Source: Steinernema hermaphroditum (lineage: Eukaryota; Nematoda; Chromadorea; Rhabditida; Steinernematidae). From it: a DNA stretch of 64,000 nucleotides. The stretch lies in contig CM059623.1 in NCBI GenBank assembly GCA_030435675.1, forward strand, positions 10,256,012 through 10,320,011, read 5' to 3'. A program made the translations under genes and the position numbers. The notes under the pieces were generated by a model. It saw nothing but the letters and a program-made list of their open reading frames with translations, did not search any database and was not told the DNA's origin. This document shows, in pieces, positions 23,301 to 36,236 of the stretch. Position 1 is the first letter of the stretch. Each line of letters opens with the position of its first letter.

Positions 23301-25331
23301 TTGTGGAAGGTTTCGAGTCAAAGAGTATTTTTATTTTCGACCCTCTGTCCTATCTCAAACGTTTTCCACTGATAGCGCTCCAAACGGAGAGGTACATGTG
23401 CTGATCAGATAAAATCAGAAGAAAGAACATGTGCTGCGAGTGTTTTGGCTTACAAAAACACAAATATCAATTAAAAAAGTACTAAAATATTGCAATATAC
23501 AGTGGCTAATTGGATAACTGGATAGAGAATGCAGGGTAAATCGGCAAATGAAACTTTATCTAAGGGCTATTTATAATGTTGCAACTGCATACAAAATTCA
23601 TTAATTAATATTCTTCTGCCAAAAATTTGACCAAAATTCAGTGCATCTCTTCACTAGTCACCCCATGTGACATCTTGATCTCTCCGCTTCTTGCCTGAGA
23701 TTTCCACCTCCTCTCTCTGTTCTGATCGCCGCTTCTCCTCCGCATTACAACGAGGCGATCGAAAAAACGTTCAAATCGATCTCTCCGCGTGTGTCTCGCC
23801 CTTCACTTTACGTCGCGCCTGTTAGCAATCCACGCTTTGTTAGGGCGGCTCGTCGGAAAACGGCGGAATCGCCGCCGCCAATCGATCAGCGGCGCCGCGT
23901 TTTCCGCCGCCGAATTGCGAACGTAAAATGCACTCTGAGGACGTTTGTGATTTGTGGTGCCCTATGAGAGCAAAGGGGGAATGGTTTCGAAGAAAGAGGA
24001 AGTGAGTAATTATGAAAGAGGCGTGCTGTAATAATATGGTCATACAGAAGCCAGGTATCTGGTAGGAAACAAATATGTACGCATACTATTACAGGTGCAA
24101 TTGATCCATTTAAGATTTGAATTTATGCATGTGTACTAATGCATAATTCAAACAGATTTTTAAAAGGAGATGCAAACCATTTCCACATTAGCTAAGGTCG
24201 CTCTCAAAGGGGTGATCAGGCTCCTTAATCTGCCTATTAGAAGGTTGCAGAATGAAGTTCTGTTACACATTTCTTGAAAGAGAAAGATGAGGCGCTTTAT
24301 TTGGTCCATTATTTGTTTAAAAATAAACCGAACAGTCGAATTTTATTTTGTATTTTGTTGCTATTCAGTACATAAAAAAATATGTTAAAAAATAAATTCA
24401 AATTTTCGTCTCAATCCGAACGTTTGCCGTCCCGTGACGTAGGCACCTCCCGAACGTCAATGCAAACATTTCTCTTTGTTTGCACGTAGGTTTAAAAAAG
24501 TTGTCAGGGAACTCATCGAATTGACAGCTGATGGGAGTTATGAGCGATGTCATGAAGGTTTAACGATCACTGAACTGTAAGAGTTCGAGCTGCTTGGCAT
24601 AAGTTTACAATGACAGTGAAATGACAGTGAAACATTTCGTGCGTTGATCAAAGGCGACCGCTCCCAGTCTCTACATAATTGGTCTCTGTTGCACCGACGA
24701 TCGGTATCGAGAACCTGCTGACTCAAATAAAAACAAAGTGTTATTAGTTCCGGAATGTCCGATCACGCCACTGACGATTAAACTGCACCATTTTGTGGAG
24801 CTAAGGTCAGCAGGCTCCATGTCTTCTAGCAGTTTCAAGCTTATGAGAGTTGCCCCAAAATCTGTTTCAATTTGGTTCAATTGTGTTCATGCATTCTGGA
24901 GTGTTTTTCTGGATGACAGTGGGCATCTCGGGAAAAATGCACTAAACAAACAAATTTAGAGATATTACATTTTCATTACCACAATTGTTTGTGGAAAACA
25001 GAATTCACTCCTTCGCAAGACGTTCTTCAATGATACGACTCTTTGGATGTGATCTTGAAATTTAACATCACATCAACTGCATTATTCAGTCACTGTTATT
25101 CGTTTCCGTGTTCGCCAAACCCCTCTTTTTGAAACCCCCTGGTCCCCTTCCCCTTCTATCCGCCCTGCTCCTGCAGCGCCCTTTCGTGTCCCTTAGCGCC
25201 ACCCGCCAGCGCCGTAGCCCCTCCCCTGCCCTCCGCCTTGCGCACATCTCCGCCGACTCCACTCGGCGCCAGAGACGACAACGTAATTCTCGCAAATTTG
25301 CCTCGTGGCCCCAGCCCAGCATCGAGCGATC
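20379..25331 (+). other. 5-kb gene-poor region
   Basis: Apart from the small element at 20856-20982, I see no supportable gene. Open frames at 21594-22065, 22406-22789 and 24671-24880 are unspliced and unrecognised. The sequence is AT-rich with a GC-rich island near 23820-23900 rich in CCGCCG. The last 250 bp before 25332 is the probable promoter/5' UTR of the asparaginase gene. Confidence 0.4.
20856..20982. mobile_element. 127-bp hAT-like MITE
   Basis: Perfect 8-bp terminal inverted repeats (CAGAGTTG ... CAACTCTG) continue as an imperfect inverted repeat inside (CCCGGGTACCCG against CGGGATCGGGTT). The flanks GCAGTGAA (left) and GCAGTGCC (right) match at six of eight positions, as expected for the 8-bp target duplication of hAT elements. 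The element is non-coding. Confidence 0.5.
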
Positions 25332-28300
25332 ATGGTTCTAGAGTCGACGGGCCCCGAAGCCCCGAGCCGAAGACAGTCGCCGCCGTGTCCGACGACCAAC
25401 ACAGCGATTTGGTGCGCCGACGGAACGGAGAAGATCGTCACGCTGAAGCAGACGACCGCCATTCCTGTGCACATGGAGGAAGAGAAGAGTGCCGCCGTGC
25501 AGAACGGTTTCTTGAGTCCGCCGACTGGGAAGACGCCCCTCGATGAGAGCCACACGCCGAAGCAGTTGATGCTCCACACGGGATCCGTCATCAAGTCCCT
25601 CTCGGCCACGGTGAGTCCCTTAAAACGCTCTTTAATCTCTGCCAAAAGCCTAAATCGACGTGGAAAGATGGAAGATTTTGGGATTCGACTCTCAAGGGAC
25701 ATAGGGATAAGATGGTGACCAAAGTGCAGTTATTCAAAAGAGGATAGACTTGAGCATCCCAGGAACCAAGAGTTTAGAGAGAAAGCATGTCTATACACGC
25801 GCGCAAATTCAGTCTTCTTAGATGCCTAACCCTATATACAAAAGTCCCCTCTGAGGTAACCTGAAACGGCACACACTACATTTTGCCTTCAAAACAGCTG
25901 CCTAAATCAATCACATTCTTTCACCATCAGGGGTTTCCCCGTTTACACTCCAGACGATTCAGTTGTTGACCCTTTCGCCACGACCTTCAAAAGTCGACAA
26001 ACCAGTTTTCCTCGTTCTGTTTGGGTCTTTTGAGATCACTTTCTGTGGACTCGCAACAATATCAAACTCAAAAATGAGAGAAAAAAGTGGATCGAATTGT
26101 GACCGAAGTGAGACGTTCTCAAGGTCGCAACGTGGGTTCGCATGACCGATTAGTGTAGCCTGCGGGTTCAGAAGAACGACGGAAATCACAGTTGACGTCT
26201 GAGAGCGTTGGGTGCGTTAGAGCTGCTCGCCAAATCAAATAAAACGTCGCGGAAGTTCCCCGTGCAGGGGTATTTTTGGATGCACTTATCAGAGAACGGA
26301 AGGGATCTTTGGATGTTACGGTAACTCTACAAAGATGGTATCGAAACATCGTTTTTTTCTCCTCTCTTTACAGCTCTTTTTGTGTCATTACTATATAAGT
26401 GACACAACCCATCCTCTGATACGTACAGGATTAGTATAGGTGTATCAGCCACAGATTAATTTGTCGGCTGTCACCTATGAGCACTTGATACATCGAGTTC
26501 TCGCCGAAATGCGATTAGTTATGCGCGCATAATCCGTGTAATAGACCCTCGGGACATGAAAAGAAAGGGCTTTACGGAATTGATTTTGTCGCTGACGTCT
26601 TCAAGTGGATTGGATTTAGACCCGGAACATCAACGCGCCGTTTTCGAGTGGCTTATTTGAGAAAGACCAAAGAAGGGAAGCTATGGTTCCTGTAGACACA
26701 ATAGTGCCTGTAGCCTGTGCGCAGAACATAGTGTCCAGTATCTCATCGTTTCAAACTGCATCTCTTGAGCGCCGACTTATTTTTAGCAACGGCTTTGGAA
26801 CAAAGTGTAAAAGAAGGCATCGAAGGTCAGCTCCAAGAGTTTTGAAATGAGATAAGCTGGAAAAGGGGCAAAACAATATTAGTTTTCGATTAATCTGGCC
26901 AGTTTAAAAACTTCGGGGTTCGTAAAGATCACCCAAAGCTGGGTACTGAGAAATATGTTGATATCACCTTTCTCCTCACATTTAAACCATCTTCCATTAC
27001 AGGAACTCGCTAGCGAACTCCACGAAAGCACCTCCCCTCAAAAGGTCTACTCGTGCGACTTGAGTGCCGCCCATGAATCTCGCGTCCTTGTCCTCTACAC
27101 CGGTGGAACCATCGGAATGCGAACCAAAGATGGAGGTACAGCTTCTTATTCTTCCATTCACATCCACTTTTCCATTTTCCAGTCTATTACCCCGAGCCCT
27201 ATTACCTACCTCAAGCCATTCGCGAACTTCCCCATCTCAACGATAAAGAGTACGTCGAGGCGAACTACAAGGACTCCAGGATCACTCCCTACGTGCTCCC
27301 TCAAGTGAGGAACATGAAGAAACGGATCGTTTACTGGGTGGTCGAGTACGAGCCCGTCCTCGATAGCTCCGACATGACCTTCGACGACTGGATCCGCATC
27401 GCCCAGGACATCCGCAAGAGCTACAACAACTACGACGGGTTTGTGGTCCTGCACGGAACGGACACTTTGGCCTACACGGCCTGCGCCCTCTCCTTCATGA
27501 TGGAGAATCTCGGGAAGCCCGTCGTTATCACTGGCGCTCAGGTAGGAGCAGAACTGGAGGAACTGAGGGAATTATCGGTGTTGCAGATCCCCGTAGCCGA
27601 AGTCCGATCGGATGGCCGCGAAAATCTGATCGGCGCTCTGATCGTTGCGGGAAACTTCGACATCCCAGAAGTGACTGTGTACTTCAACAACAAGCTGTTG
27701 CGAGGAAACCGCTCCACCAAGGTGGACAATAGTGCACTGGAAGCGTTCACTAGCCCTAATATGGCCCCGATCGCTGAAATGGAGATCAAGATCAATGGTG
27801 AGGCTAGGTTTTGTTGGAGAAGAGGGACGAAAGACGCTTGAAAATAGTAGCCACAACAGAGTATGACCAATTCATAAGATGACGTACACAGCAACCAGGG
27901 CAACTTTTGAGCCTTTTGTGATTTTTTAAAGTGTGGTTATGCAGGCGTGTAGTAAGGAAGCCCAAAAGTCAAACCATGAAAAAATTAAATCAGTCAGATC
28001 TGTGCCTTTCTGTGTCCTATGACTCAAACCTTTTCATAACCGAGCCACAAATATTCCACCTTTCAGTGCACTACGAGGCCGTCTTCCGCAGCAACTGTAT
28101 CGCGCCATTCACTGTCCACGACAAACTCTGCCGAAACGTCGGCGTCCTGCGCATCTTCCCCTCGATGTCGATCGAATCCGTCCGTGCAGCCCTGATGCCA
28201 CCCACGGAGGGCATCGTCCTGCAAACCTTCGGCGCTGGCAACATGCCCTCGCGCCGAAAGGACATCATCGAGGAGATCCAGAAGGCGATCGCGAGGGGCT

Positions 28301-29590
28301 GCATTGTGGTCAACTGCTCGCAATGCGTCAGAGGACAAGTCGACTCGCACTATTTCACTGGAAAGGTAGCCTCTTATCGGAGATATTCCCACCGCTTCTG
28401 TAGATCCTCTACGACATTGGCGTGATTCCCGGCTCCGACATGACCACCGAGGCGGCACTGACCAAACTCGCCTATGTGCTCGGAAAGGACGAGTGGGATG
28501 TGGCCACAAAACGGAAAATGATGCAGAGGAATGTCCGGGGAGAGCTTACTGTAGCCACGACGGAGACGCTCCACGAGATCGAGATCCTTCCCCGCCTGGC
28601 CAAGTACCTCAGGATCAGCTCTACCCACGAGAACCAGCTTCTTCGGAATGCTCTTCTGCCGCCGCTTGTGTGTCACGCCGCCGCCACCGGAGACGTCGAC
28701 CTTCTTGAGAGTCTCAGGGAGAGTGGGGCGACCTTCTCGATGAGTGACTACGACATGAGAACGGCGCTCCACGTCGCCTCCGCCGCCGGCCATCTGAGGG
28801 CTGTGAACTACCTTCTTCAGCATGGTGCTTCCGTTCATTCAAGGTGAGGTTTTGGTTCTCTATGCATGGCTTGTGACGGCAAATCGCATGTTTCTGGCAG
28901 CACAGTGCACTTCTAGTTCTAGAGTAAGGCACAGAAAGCGGTCAATTAGTCCAAAAAGTTACTCAAAAAAGCTTCACGGCACGGATCTCACCCTGCACTT
29001 TTCAGGACAAACCGCATCACTTCTTCTCCTTTCTCTCATCTTTACCCTTCCCTTGCATTCCCCAAGCATGTTTCTGTCCGTCCGCACCCCTTCTTGACCG
29101 CCATCCTCGTTTCAGAGACAGCAACGACGACAACGCCCTCATGGTTGCCATCAAATCCAAGAAGATCGAGTGCATCCGCGCTCTCCGAGCTGCCGGCGCC
29201 GTGATCGTGGCGCCACACGCAGCGATCGGAATGTCCCTCTGCCTGGCAGCCAGTCAGAATGACCTCCAGACCTTGCAGGCCTGGCGAGAAGGAGGGGCGA
29301 CGCTGATGGAAACCGACTACGACGGACGAACGGCGCTCCATGTGGTGGGTTACGGTGGCCATAAACCTGCTGAAGTGCTCATTTAGGCCATTCCCCATAG
29401 AAACGAAGAGATCATCGAGTATCTTTGCCAGGAGGGCTGTGACCCGCTGTGCAAGGACAACTACGGTATGACTCCGATGAAGGAGGCCGAAGATCTCGGC
29501 CTCGAGGATATCGTTGACGTCCTGCAGCACGCGGTGAACCGCAAGGAGAGGAGCATGGGAGGCGCCGGCATTATGTTCAGCTTCTCTTAA
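25332..29590 (+). CDS. cytosolic type L-asparaginase with C-terminal ankyrin repeats
   Basis: Hydrolyses L-asparagine to aspartate and ammonia; vertebrate relatives (ASPG, 60-kDa lysophospholipase) share the same asparaginase-plus-ankyrin layout. Exons 25332..25610, 27003..27135, 27183..27541, 27587..27797, 28067..28365, 28404..28843, 29116..29344 and 29387..29590 give 717 aa. The N-terminal about 110 residues are a Ser/Pro-rich extension. The enzyme part shows both catalytic threonine motifs, VLYTGGTIGM (Thr126) and VLHGTDTLAYT (228-232), and also ALSFMMENLGKPVVITGAQ, SDGRENLIGAL and GAGNMP. Ankyrin repeats follow (RTALHVASAAGHLRAVNYLL, DGRTALHV..., NYGMTPMKEAE). An AATAAA signal sits at 29653. 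The gene is convergent with the SDR gene, 160 bp away. The 1.4-kb first intron is long for this region and may hold regulatory sites. Confidence 0.94.
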
Positions 29591-29750
29591 AGAGACCGTT
29601 GTTATGTAAAATTAGTTCAATTAGTGCCTTACACGGGTTGTAGCTCAATGAAAATAAATGGTTACATTTGCTATCTCGGCGAGAGAAAACGCATTTATTA
29701 TACAATAAATATCGATACACACCTCAATAACAAACAGAGGAATAACGGAC

Positions 29751-30698
29751 TTAGATGGGAGCCGCCTGAGGCTCGATGAGGATCTCGTTGACGGCGACGT
29801 GGATGGGTTGACTAAGGGCGTACAGTACCGATCGCCCAACATCTTCAGGGTCGAGGATACGGTGGCCGGCGTTTGAACCGTCGAATTTCGTCCGCGCCTA
29901 GAACTGTGGTCATTTTCTGGCATTGTGCTAAGCGTTCACCTCCTCATCGGTGGATCGACCGGCGAGCTCCGTGGCCACGTCTCCGGGCTGGATGTTCGTC
30001 ACGCGGATTCCGAACTCAACCATTTCTTGGCGCAGGGCCTGGGACATTCCTTCGAGAAAGAACTTGCTTCCCGAGTAGACAGCAAGACCGGCGAATCCCT
30101 GAACACCACAGATTGTCCACTTTTAAGTTCCTCCCTTCATACCCTCTTTCCGGCATCGGAAGTGATGTTCAGAATGTGACCCTGGCGCCTCTCGATCATG
30201 TGCGGCAGGACGGCTCCGATCATGTTCATGGTTCCATGGCAGTTGACGTCGATCTGCCTCTTCCACTCCGCCGTGGGTCCGTTCTTCATCATACAGTAGT
30301 ACATGCACCCCGCGCAGTTCACGAGCACGTCGATTTGGCCGAACTGCTCGATGGTCCTCGTGTAGAGGTTGTTCACCTGCTCGTCGTCAGTAACGTCGCA
30401 CTGGATGGCTAGAATGCTGGCTTCGGGACAGCCGTCGGCCTGAAGACGACAGGCCAGCGACTTCAGCTTGTCTTCCTGACGAGCGGCGAGCACCACACGG
30501 GCGCCTCCGTCGATCGCCAGGATTCGGGCGATGGCGGCGCCGATTCCTTCGCTGGCACCGGTGATGATGCATACTTTGTCCACAAGGGCAGTTCCTAAAA
30601 GGCGAGAATACAAGATCCGATCGATTTGATCCTCCCCCTTATCCTTATCCCTCAACCCACACTCCCAGCTCCTAACCTGGCGCAAGTGGCGATAGCAT
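29751..30698 (-). CDS. short-chain dehydrogenase/reductase (classical SDR)
   Basis: NAD(P)-dependent oxidoreductase; substrate unknown. Exons 30698..30677, 30594..30143, 30098..29940 and 29897..29751 give 259 aa, the usual single-domain SDR size. Cofactor motif TGASEGIG (from residue 19), the NCAG variant of NNAG, catalytic Ser in NITSDAG (about 153), and Tyr166/Lys170 in YSGSK are all present, followed by IQPGDVATELAG. The N-terminus starts MLSPLAPGTALVDKV. It resembles the NADP-dependent DHRS11/YdfG type (R in AARQEDKL after strand 2). The start is the nearest ATG that keeps frame into exon 2; upstream in-frame sequence is open, so a longer N-terminus is possible. Confidence 0.88.
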
Positions 30699-31353
30699 CT
30701 CCTCCTCTGTACGACCACGACAGCTATAATCAGAGAACAATCGAGCGCCGATTTCCTCCGCGACAACAACCACAACGAATTCACACGATTGTGTCCAACA
30801 GACGCGCGCCTGGGTAACCCAGCGATGCGAACACAAATGAGGACGGGCGGTGCGCAGAATGGGCCCAACGCTGACGACCAAAACTCATTTTGGCGTTAAT
30901 CGGCGCTGAAGGCGTCGGTGGACCGACTACAGCGGGCTAGACGAGGAGATTTTTTGGGCCAATGTGTAAACAGAGAGTTTTGGAGGGTGAGGGAGGAGGG
31001 GGATATTGCTGGAGAGGGGGACAAACATCTCTCTGGAAGCTGAGAGTGGTGTCCTAATTGAGTCAAAAAGAGCGAAAAATGAATGGGCAACATTAGGGGA
31101 ATGAAGAGAAAGTGGGCATTTCTGGAGAGAGCCCGGAATAAGGGGACGTCACAGGAAAACAAGACGAGATTGGCTTAATTTCTGCTCAACATGTGAAGTG
31201 CGTCGGTGGATATGTTGTTTAAAGAGCGAAAAAATCGATGATGCAGCAAAGTTGTCGTTGCAAAGGCGAAATAAATGGCAAGAAACTGGTTTTCGGATGC
31301 ATGAACAAGGTCAAGGAACGTCTACATTCTCCAAGAGCAACACCGGATAGTGC
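30699..31353. other. spacer upstream of the SDR gene
   Basis: No gene seen beyond a possible 5' extension of the SDR frame up to about 30887. The rest is AG-rich, low-complexity sequence. Confidence 0.4.
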
Positions 31354-31425
31354 AGCAGCGTGGCGCAGTGGAAGCGTGCTGGGCCCATAACCCAGAGGTC
31401 GGTGGATCGAAACCACTCGCTGCTA
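31354..31425 (+). tRNA. initiator tRNA-Met (CAT)
   Basis: A 72-nt cloverleaf with no intron. The acceptor stem AGCAGCG pairs with CGCTGCT and the discriminator base is A. The anticodon CAT is at 31386-31388, flanked by GGGCC and AACCC stems with the initiator-type G-C pairs. Initiator features are the A1:T72 end pair and the T-loop ATCGAAA instead of TTCRANY. Internal promoter A box TGGCGCAGTGG and B box GGTGGATCGAAACC are intact, and a T-run terminator follows at about 31428. Confidence 0.96.
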
Positions 31426-31719
31426 ATCTTTTTTCACATTTTTGTTAAAATTTTCTTTTCATTATAATCAGCATTTCTCTGCAAATAATTTCTTAAAATC
31501 ATAAGAAAAACGCTGTTTTGGATGCGGTCAGCCTTTTAGCGTGCGAGAGGCCTCAGTATTTCGGAAAATAAGAAAACGAAATATTTCAGCTAATAAAAAC
31601 AACATTCTGTTGTAACAAGACAGACCACTTAACGTCTCCATACCCTCTCGAGGTCCCTTTGTTATGCTGGTTGCCGCCACTTGGGTTTCCCCAACGTGGA
31701 ACTTTCCACTTCCCATCCC
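31426..31719. other. short spacer between tRNA and reductase gene end
   Basis: AT-rich. It may include a last short exon or the 3' UTR of the adenylation-reductase gene (an alternative splice from 31757 to about 31720 would extend the protein by about 45 codons). No separate gene is visible. Confidence 0.3.
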
Positions 31720-34700
31720 CTAAACAGGATTCCCGCCGTTCCTGCGCCCCCACTCACCGACGTTGACCGACGGCGCTGGAATCACGTGGCGCTCCACCAG
31801 AAGCTGGAGCCAGTGGCGCATCAGCCGCTCGTCCACCGACGGATAGCGCCACTTGGAGTCGCGGATGAAGCGATCGGTGTTGGAGCGGAGGTAGGTGGAC
31901 TGCAGGTTGAAGAACGACTCATCGCGGATCATCACCGCCACGAGTTTCTGGACCTGTTGGAGGTTCGCGTCGGCGCTGTTCACCACCATGTGCATCCACT
32001 GATCGGCGTCGATCTTCTCGATACGGTAGCCGAAGCGGCGCAGCCAGTCCATCAGGTCGCTCCATTTGGGGCCCTGGCTGTTGGTCAGGTGGAACGTTCT
32101 GCCCACTTGGGCACAGAAGTGCTTCGTGGCGAGAGAAGTCACAAATTTAGCGGCGAAGTCGACTGGAGTCAGTTCGATCTAAAGGTATAGTTATGAATTT
32201 TGTGAAAAGAAGTCATATACGTAGTTTCATAGTGCTCCCTTTCTCTTTTCGGCCACCCCCTTTTTGAGCGTTATTTTCTTGTTTTTATATGCGTTTTGTA
32301 CACGCGAAAACCTACCGTCCAGTCAATATCTGGCGTCTTTCCCGTGTGGATGACAGCCTGAAGCATCAGATAGGTGAAGTCCTGGTCGTTCCAGTAGCCA
32401 GCACTTGTGGCGGCTCCTTGGTTTCCGAGTCGGTAGATGATGGAGGGGAGACCGCGGCTCTGCGACCGTCTCACCATCACTTCGGCGACATACTTCGTCT
32501 GTCCGTAGCCATCGCTCAACTTTTCCTTCACCAGCTCGATGTCAAAGTCCTCGTCCACGTCCTTGAGACCTTCGGGAATCACAGCATCAGTACTGTAAGT
32601 TTTAGGATTCAATGCTCGCGACTCATTTTCATCTGGAAGTACCTGATGCAGTGGAGGGGCTTGACCTTGTTTTTGTGGCAGAAGTCGAGGACGTTCCACG
32701 TTCCCAAAACGTTTATTCCATGAAGAGCCTAAAATCGTGGGATATCACGGCCATATCACCCCATCGTACCTGATAAGGATAGATGAGATTGACGTAGGCA
32801 GCAGCGTGGATGACGACGTCAATATCGTAGGTGAGGAGATGGTAGTGCTCGTCGCTAAGCCCGAACTTGACCAGGGCGACGTCACCGGACATCGCCTTGA
32901 CGCGCTCACTAAATTGCGGCGGTCTAGGTTACGGTAATGTCTCATTTACCCGAGCTGTTCTTTGATAGTGTTCGTTAAAAGACCTCTCTTCTTCAGAGAC
33001 GAGACGAGTCTGCTGTCTACAGTCTCGTTTTTGGACTCGCGAATGAGACAGACAACGCGGACTTGGGTGGTATTGAGGAGGGCGGCGAGAATGTGCGAGC
33101 CCAGGAAGCCAGTCACGCCGGTGAGGAGTACGGTAGAGCGAGAGAAACGATTGTCCCACTCGGTGGAGCGCCAGAAGGCCCTCAGATGGAGGTCCATGAC
33201 GTTGTCTTTGTAGTCGTGCGTCTCCACCTGCTGGTCGAGGTCGACCACAGTCTCGGGACTGTTCCTCTCCGAGCCATCGAGGAGCTTCGCCATGGCGGAT
33301 ACGGTGGGGGAGGCGAAGAGATCGCGCATGTTCAGTTCGACGCCGAAATCGGTGGCGACTCTGCCGAGCAGACGAGCGGCCAGCAGTGAGTGACTAAAGG
33401 CAATGTGTCATGCATACATCGCCAACTACCGTAACCCACCCTCCGAGATCGAAGAAACTCTCCTGGACGTCGAGTGCCGATCGCTGTAGGATGTCGGCCC
33501 AAATCTTGGCCAGCTTGACCTCGGTGGGGGTCTGTGGGAGAGCGCTCGCCTCAACGATGTCCCTCTCGGGGTCGACGGGGGGAAGCGCCTTCTTGTCCAC
33601 TTTGGAGGAAGCGGCCAACACGGGGAGTTTGTCGAGGAAGACGAAGTAGGTGGGCACCATATAGAAGGGCAGTTTGCGCTTCAGCTCGGCGCGGAGTGCC
33701 TTCCGGGTCACCTGCTCCTTGAGAACTATGTACGCCGCTAGCTGTTTGTCCTCGCCTTCGGCCCCGATGCTGATGACGGAGCAGGAGGCGATCCACGAGA
33801 GGTGCAGGATCGTCGACTCTACGGCCTGAACAACATGGGCTCAGTTTGGCAAGGGTAAATAGAAAACAGCGAATAACGATCTCTGGTTTGTGCGCTCAAC
33901 GAAGCTTGCCTTCCACATTACTGTACGGTAGTCTTCGAACACAGAAAAGCTACCGACGTTGTCCTCGTTTTCTATCGCACAGGATTTGCTTATCCGTATG
34001 CCCACTCACCTGAATTTCAATGCTGTATCCACGGATCTTGACCATCGTGTCACATCGTCCACAGATCTCAAGGGTCTGGTTGGCCAACAAATATCCCCAG
34101 TCGCCCGTTCGGTACATTTTGTCGCCGACTTCCGCTCGAAGCTCCTCAGGAACATCGATGAACCGACTCTTGTTCAGTTCGGGGCGATTCAGGTATCCAA
34201 TGGCCAGAGTCGGGCCGCCAACGTAGATCTCGCCGGGCACTCCAATGGGGACCTTCTTGAGGTTTCCGTCCAGAATGGCGACTTTGACTCCGGGGATGAG
34301 CGTTCCGGCGGGGGCATATTTCCTCTCGACGCCGGACTTGTGGAACTTCGTGAGATCTTCCACGGACACATCGTGGCACTCGGAGATACTGTAGAGGTTG
34401 GCTACTTGCACGTTGGGCAGGACTTCCATGGTGCGTTTCAGGAGGGCACAAGTGACGACTTCACCGCACAGCCAAATCACTCTGAATGTAAACGTATATG
34501 AAAGAAAGCCCAGTTTGTAGTCATCCTTAGTTCTCTCCCGATTTGTCTCAAAAGTTGCAAATCCGACACTTCCTCCAAAAGACCGCAAAAATGTAATCGA
34601 ACGTCAATAATCGAAAGCAACCAAGAACCTACTGATCGGGGTTTTCAGATCAGGTTTTTTCCATCTCATTCCCAAAACAAAACGTGCCGGAAACGAACCT

Positions 34701-36236
34701 AAAGTGCTTGAAGGCTGCGGCGATGGTCTCGCGCGACTGGGTGTCCAAGACAGTCTCCAGCAACGAGGGCGTAAACAACATCCTTGTCACGCGGTTCTCT
34801 TCGAGGAACTTACAGAGCGGGTACGGGTCGTAGATCACGTCATCGGGAATTATACACATTTTAACGCCTAAAGCACATTTTGATGCCTCCTTTTCTTTGC
34901 AATACAGTACCTTGGAGAATAGGCCTGAACATTTCCCAAACGAAGAACACATTGCACGCCACAATGTCGTCTTCTTCATAGGGGTAGTTGTCGAATCTGT
35001 ACTTGTAGGAGAGCACAGCGCCCCTGTGCGGACACTGGATTCCCTTCGGCTTTCCCGTGGTGCCGCTGCTGTAGACGATATAGGCGAGGTCATCCTCGCC
35101 GATGTCCTTAGGAAGACTTATGTTATTGGAGTCGGGAAGGCTGTCTTCGACTGTGGCACCCTGGAAGTTGAAGACTGGAGCATTTTCTGGAAGGCGTTTG
35201 ACGTATTCAGGAGTCGTGCAGACGGCGGCGGGCTGCACTTCATCCAGGATCGACTCAAGAAGGTGTGGCGGATAGGAGATGTCCAGGGGCAGGTAGGCGG
35301 CACCTAAATACAAAAATTTATAGTATTTTTAGTCATCTTTTTCAGAAACTGGAATGTACTCTTAATACAAATGTACTCTAACCCCTCTTGATTAACCTAT
35401 GAGTATTTTCGGTTATTTTTTGACAAACTGGAATGTACTCTCCCCATTTCCTGATCACTTTCACCTCTTATCTTCGAACTGCCACGTCCCCAAATCAGCT
35501 GCTCTTTAACCTTTCCTTTCCATCCAACACCCAAAAAAAAACCCATTTTGTAGCATTGGCTTCCAGATCGTTCTCAAAACCGTACTTTATCACAAAGTAA
35601 ACAAGCACCTTCAAAGACCACAATCCGGGAATTTTCCACTGACGCTCGTTATCTGGAGGTACCCCCCGTTACGACACTGATAAGACGACGATCAGACGCA
35701 TGGGCAGATCACACCCGGGGACCTTGAAATGTGGGAAACCTGGTCTCAGTGACCTCGTTGCAAATGATCAAAGTGCAATAAAAGTGTACATTGGTTTATG
35801 TGGGAGACTTTTTCGGAATTAGTGCAGCTTTTATTGGTCGTCGTCGTTTGGAAGAACCGGTTCTGCAGAATCGTTTAGGTTTCGTTGATTGAAAACTATG
35901 CAGAAATGGGGGAAAATAAAAACGGAAAGAAAGATTCGAATATGCTTCTTTGGATGAAGTAGGGGCATTTTATTCTGAATTGTGGAAAGTGAAATGCTAC
36001 TTACCAGCTTTAAGGGCAGCAATGTAGGAGACGACATACTCAGCCCTCTTGTTCATGAAAATGGCCACACAGGACCCGGTCTTGCACCCGTAGGCTTTGA
36101 CGAAATGTTTCGCGAGGCGATCGGTGAGCACATCCAACTCGCCAAGAGTCCATTCCTTGCCTCCGTCGGAAAGAACGACGTTCCCGCGCCGGGGTCCCGC
36201 CGCGACTTCGCGAAAGAGGTCAACGAGAGTGGCCAT
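31720..36236 (-). CDS. NRPS-like three-domain enzyme: adenylation, carrier (PCP), thioester reductase
   Basis: Activates a carboxylic acid with ATP, loads it on a phosphopantetheine arm and reductively releases it as aldehyde or alcohol; layout as in Lys2 and carboxylic-acid reductases. Exons 36236..36005, 35303..34911, 34867..34699, 34481..34010, 33825..33440, 33393..32950, 32908..32770, 32728..32643, 32592..32316 and 32178..31720 give 1018 aa. Adenylation motifs: YSSGTTGKPKG (A3), VWEMFRP (A4), GEIYVGGP, YRTGDWGYL (A7), GRCDTMVKIRGYSIE (A8). The carrier motif FFDLGGHSLLA has the attachment Ser (553), rebuilt across an intron. The reductase starts LLTGVTGFLGSHIL (about 640), with CISTDAV and catalytic YGQTK (about 803). 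Aligned on VWEMF, the Asp that binds the alpha-amino group in amino-acid-activating domains is Val, so the substrate may not be an ordinary alpha-amino acid. The extreme C-terminus is uncertain because a GTGAGT donor overlaps the last 14 codons. Confidence 0.9.

Noticed and set aside
31528..31716. Minus-strand frame just downstream of the reductase gene
   Set aside because: No homology; at most an alternative last exon or 3' UTR.
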